The position numbers and the translations under genes are program-made. From Alphaproteobacteria bacterium (GTDB lineage Bacteria; Pseudomonadota; Alphaproteobacteria; Micavibrionales; Micavibrionaceae), in NCBI GenBank assembly GCA_016763095.1, contig JAESUK010000150.1, forward strand, positions 1 through 6,857: 6,857 nt of DNA. Reading direction: 5' to 3'. The notes under the pieces are model-generated. The model saw only the letters and a list, made by a program, of their open reading frames with translations, searched no databases and had not been told where the DNA came from. Numbering within the stretch: position 1 is the stretch's first letter; every line of letters starts with the position of its first letter. Below, one piece after another: positions 6,095 to 6,857 of the stretch.

Positions 6095-6400
6095 GAACTG
6101 GCGTATATTAACTTCTTCACGAGGCTATTCTATTAACTTTTGCCTCATTATTGAAAGGAAGGACTATGGATAATTTAGATAAAGAAGTTTTTGTTGGAAT
6201 TGATGTTTCTAAAACGCATAATGCGGTTGCTTTTGCCGATGCAGGGAGGTCTGGAGAAGTACGTTCTTTAGGCAATATCCTTGCTACTCCAGAGGCTGTT
6301 ACAAGGTTGGTCAAGAAGTTATTAAAGAAATATGATCAACTCTATTTTTGTTATGAGGCTGGCCCAACTGGATATGGATTATATTGTCAATTAAGGGAGG
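6064..6400 (+). mobile_element. IS110-family element, left-end remnant
   Basis: This spans the presumed left end and leader plus the 5' part of a DEDD transposase gene. The left border is set only by where recombinase similarity ends (about 6063), so it is approximate. The leader has a direct repeat TATTAACTT (6106-6114, 6131-6139) and an inverted pair GAGGC/GCCTC (6121-6125, 6142-6146). IS110 elements generally lack terminal inverted repeats, so the border cannot be fixed from one copy. The right part of the element is missing. Confidence 0.55.
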
Positions 6401-6432
6401 ACATTATCATGAGTGATGCAGGCTGCAAATGA
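6166..6432 (+). pseudogene. IS110-family transposase, 5' fragment
   Basis: The start is ATG 6166 (GAAAGGAAGGA just upstream) rather than TTG 6151. Residues 1-77 are typical of the N-terminal DEDD RuvC-like domain: F-V-G-I-D13-V-S-K with the first catalytic Asp, and C-Y-E64-A-G-P-T-G-Y-G-L-Y with the catalytic Glu. Family members run to roughly 300-340 residues and have a second (Tnp-20) domain with the nucleophilic Ser; here similarity stops after Q-L-R-E (about 6398). The last residues are unrelated, and the stop codon at 6430-6432 is supplied by the IS3 terminus. The product would be inactive. Confidence 0.8.
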
Positions 6433-6455
6433 ACCGCCCCGAGTTTGTCGGAGAC
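6430..6455 (-). repeat. IS3-type terminal inverted repeat (single copy)
   Basis: A TG-starting terminus, TGAACCGCCCCGAG..., followed by GTCGGAGAC. The partner repeat is not in the window, so the assignment rests on the form of the sequence and its position behind the transposase gene. Confidence 0.55.
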
Positions 6456-6468
6456 TTGTTGGTTTAAG

Positions 6469-6717
6469 TTAAGCTGCTTTTTGGATTTTGTCCAGGGCAG
6501 CGTAATAATTTTCTTCTGCTTCAGCGGGGGGGATATTTCCAATTGGTTCAAATAATCTCTGGTGATTAAACCAATTTATCCATTCCAATGTTGCAATTTC
6601 TACAGCTTCAAATGATTTCCATGATCCCTTTCTGTGAATGACTTCTGCTTTGTAAAGGCCGTTGATTGTTTCCGCTAAAGCGTTATCGTAGCTATCGCCC
6701 ACGCTGCCAACTATCCT
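6469..6717 (-). pseudogene. IS3-family transposase OrfB, C-terminal fragment
   Basis: The last 82 or so residues of an rve-type DDE transposase read from about 6717 down to the TAA at 6469-6471. GSVGDSYDNALAE-T-I-N-G-L-Y-K contains the third catalytic Glu (codon at 6670-6672) and the Lys seven residues later; W-I-x-W-F-N-H-Q-R-L and I-P-P-A-E-A-E-x-x-Y-Y follow, as in IS3 family members. The first two catalytic Asp are absent. The reading frame stays open upstream to 6831, but those 38 residues do not look like transposase, so the open frame there is probably accidental. Confidence 0.8.
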
Positions 6718-6857
6718 GACACAGGGGGACCAGAAGGGCATGACTGGTTTTTTCCCAATGGGAGCGGCGTTCCAAGCTACCTTCTGGGTCAACAAGGATA
6801 TCGGCAATATTCTGCACGTCCCGAACTTCATGGCGACCCTTACGGACTTCCATCAGA
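6718..6857. other. Unattributed DNA beyond the IS3 fragment
   Basis: Sequence here is richer in G+C than the secreted-protein genes. It is open on the - strand in a different frame from the transposase, entering from the right edge (ATG on the - strand at 6851-6853, then E-V-R-K-G-R-H-E-V-R-D-V-Q-N-I-A-D-I-L, stop at 6692-6694). It is also open on the + strand from ATG 6739 to the right edge. I recognise neither and cannot choose between them from 140 bp. Confidence 0.4.

Larger units (their letters stand above)
6430..6717 (-). mobile_element. IS3-family element, right-end remnant
   Basis: TGAACCGCCCCGAGTTT at 6430-6446 has the form of an IS3-family terminal inverted repeat, placed 39 bp beyond the transposase stop on the - strand as expected for the right end. 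The element is read leftward. Similarity to IS3 ends near 6717, so the other terminus, orfA and most of orfB are missing. Confidence 0.65.

Noticed and set aside
6739..6857. Open frame on the + strand running off the right edge
   Set aside because: About 40 codons without ribosome binding site or recognisable motif, and the - strand is open too; too short to decide.
1..6857. CRISPR arrays, tRNA or rRNA genes
   Set aside because: No regularly spaced repeats, cloverleaf-like sequences or rRNA segments were noticed on either strand.

Overview
The window looks like an accessory region of a Gram-negative bacterium. Seven secreted-protein genes lie in a row on the + strand, followed by a graveyard of broken mobile elements. 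The genes are moderately AT-rich, use strong GGAGG-type ribosome binding sites, and almost all encode Sec signal peptides ending in A-x-A. The recombinase and transposase remnants resemble those common in Alphaproteobacteria, but I hold the taxonomic guess loosely.

Layout: 1-385 is AT-rich non-coding DNA with a plausible promoter (240-268). At 386-2113 is a large exported protein with glycerophosphodiester phosphodiesterase (GDPD) signature motifs. At 2116-3084, tightly coupled to it, is an exported protein I do not recognise. After a 109-bp gap with a perfect 17-bp palindrome come five tandem paralogues (3194-3700, 3746-4225, 4277-4768, 4799-5268, 5355-5786). Each is a small secreted protein with four conserved cysteines, a Cys-x-x-Gly-x-Ile/Val start to the mature domain, a helix followed by a P-V-x-I strand, and a terminal C-x5-C. 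The fourth is out of frame in this sequence: a run of nine C inside its signal peptide separates a good ATG from an otherwise intact domain. A hairpin at 5843-5880 closes the cluster.

Interpretation (inference): the arrangement of the paralogues recalls the OB-fold B subunits of AB5 toxins, especially Shiga toxin B. It shares a Cys-x-x-Gly-x-Ile start, a central helix with S/A-A-Q/H-x-[ST/SR]-x-x-V-x-I, and a following Cys that would pair with the first. Five different B-like subunits downstream of a secreted GDPD-fold enzyme suggest an undescribed heteromeric toxin or surface-binding complex, with pertussis toxin as precedent for a ring of unlike subunits. The C9 tract could switch one subunit on and off. 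None of this is proven by sequence alone.

From 5881 to the end nothing is an intact gene. There is a serine-recombinase C-terminal fragment (5957-6094), the first quarter of an IS110-family transposase (6166 to about 6398), about 30 bp of unassigned sequence, an IS3-family terminus (from 6430) with the last 80 or so residues of its transposase on the - strand (6469 to about 6717), and 140 bp of unattributed DNA.
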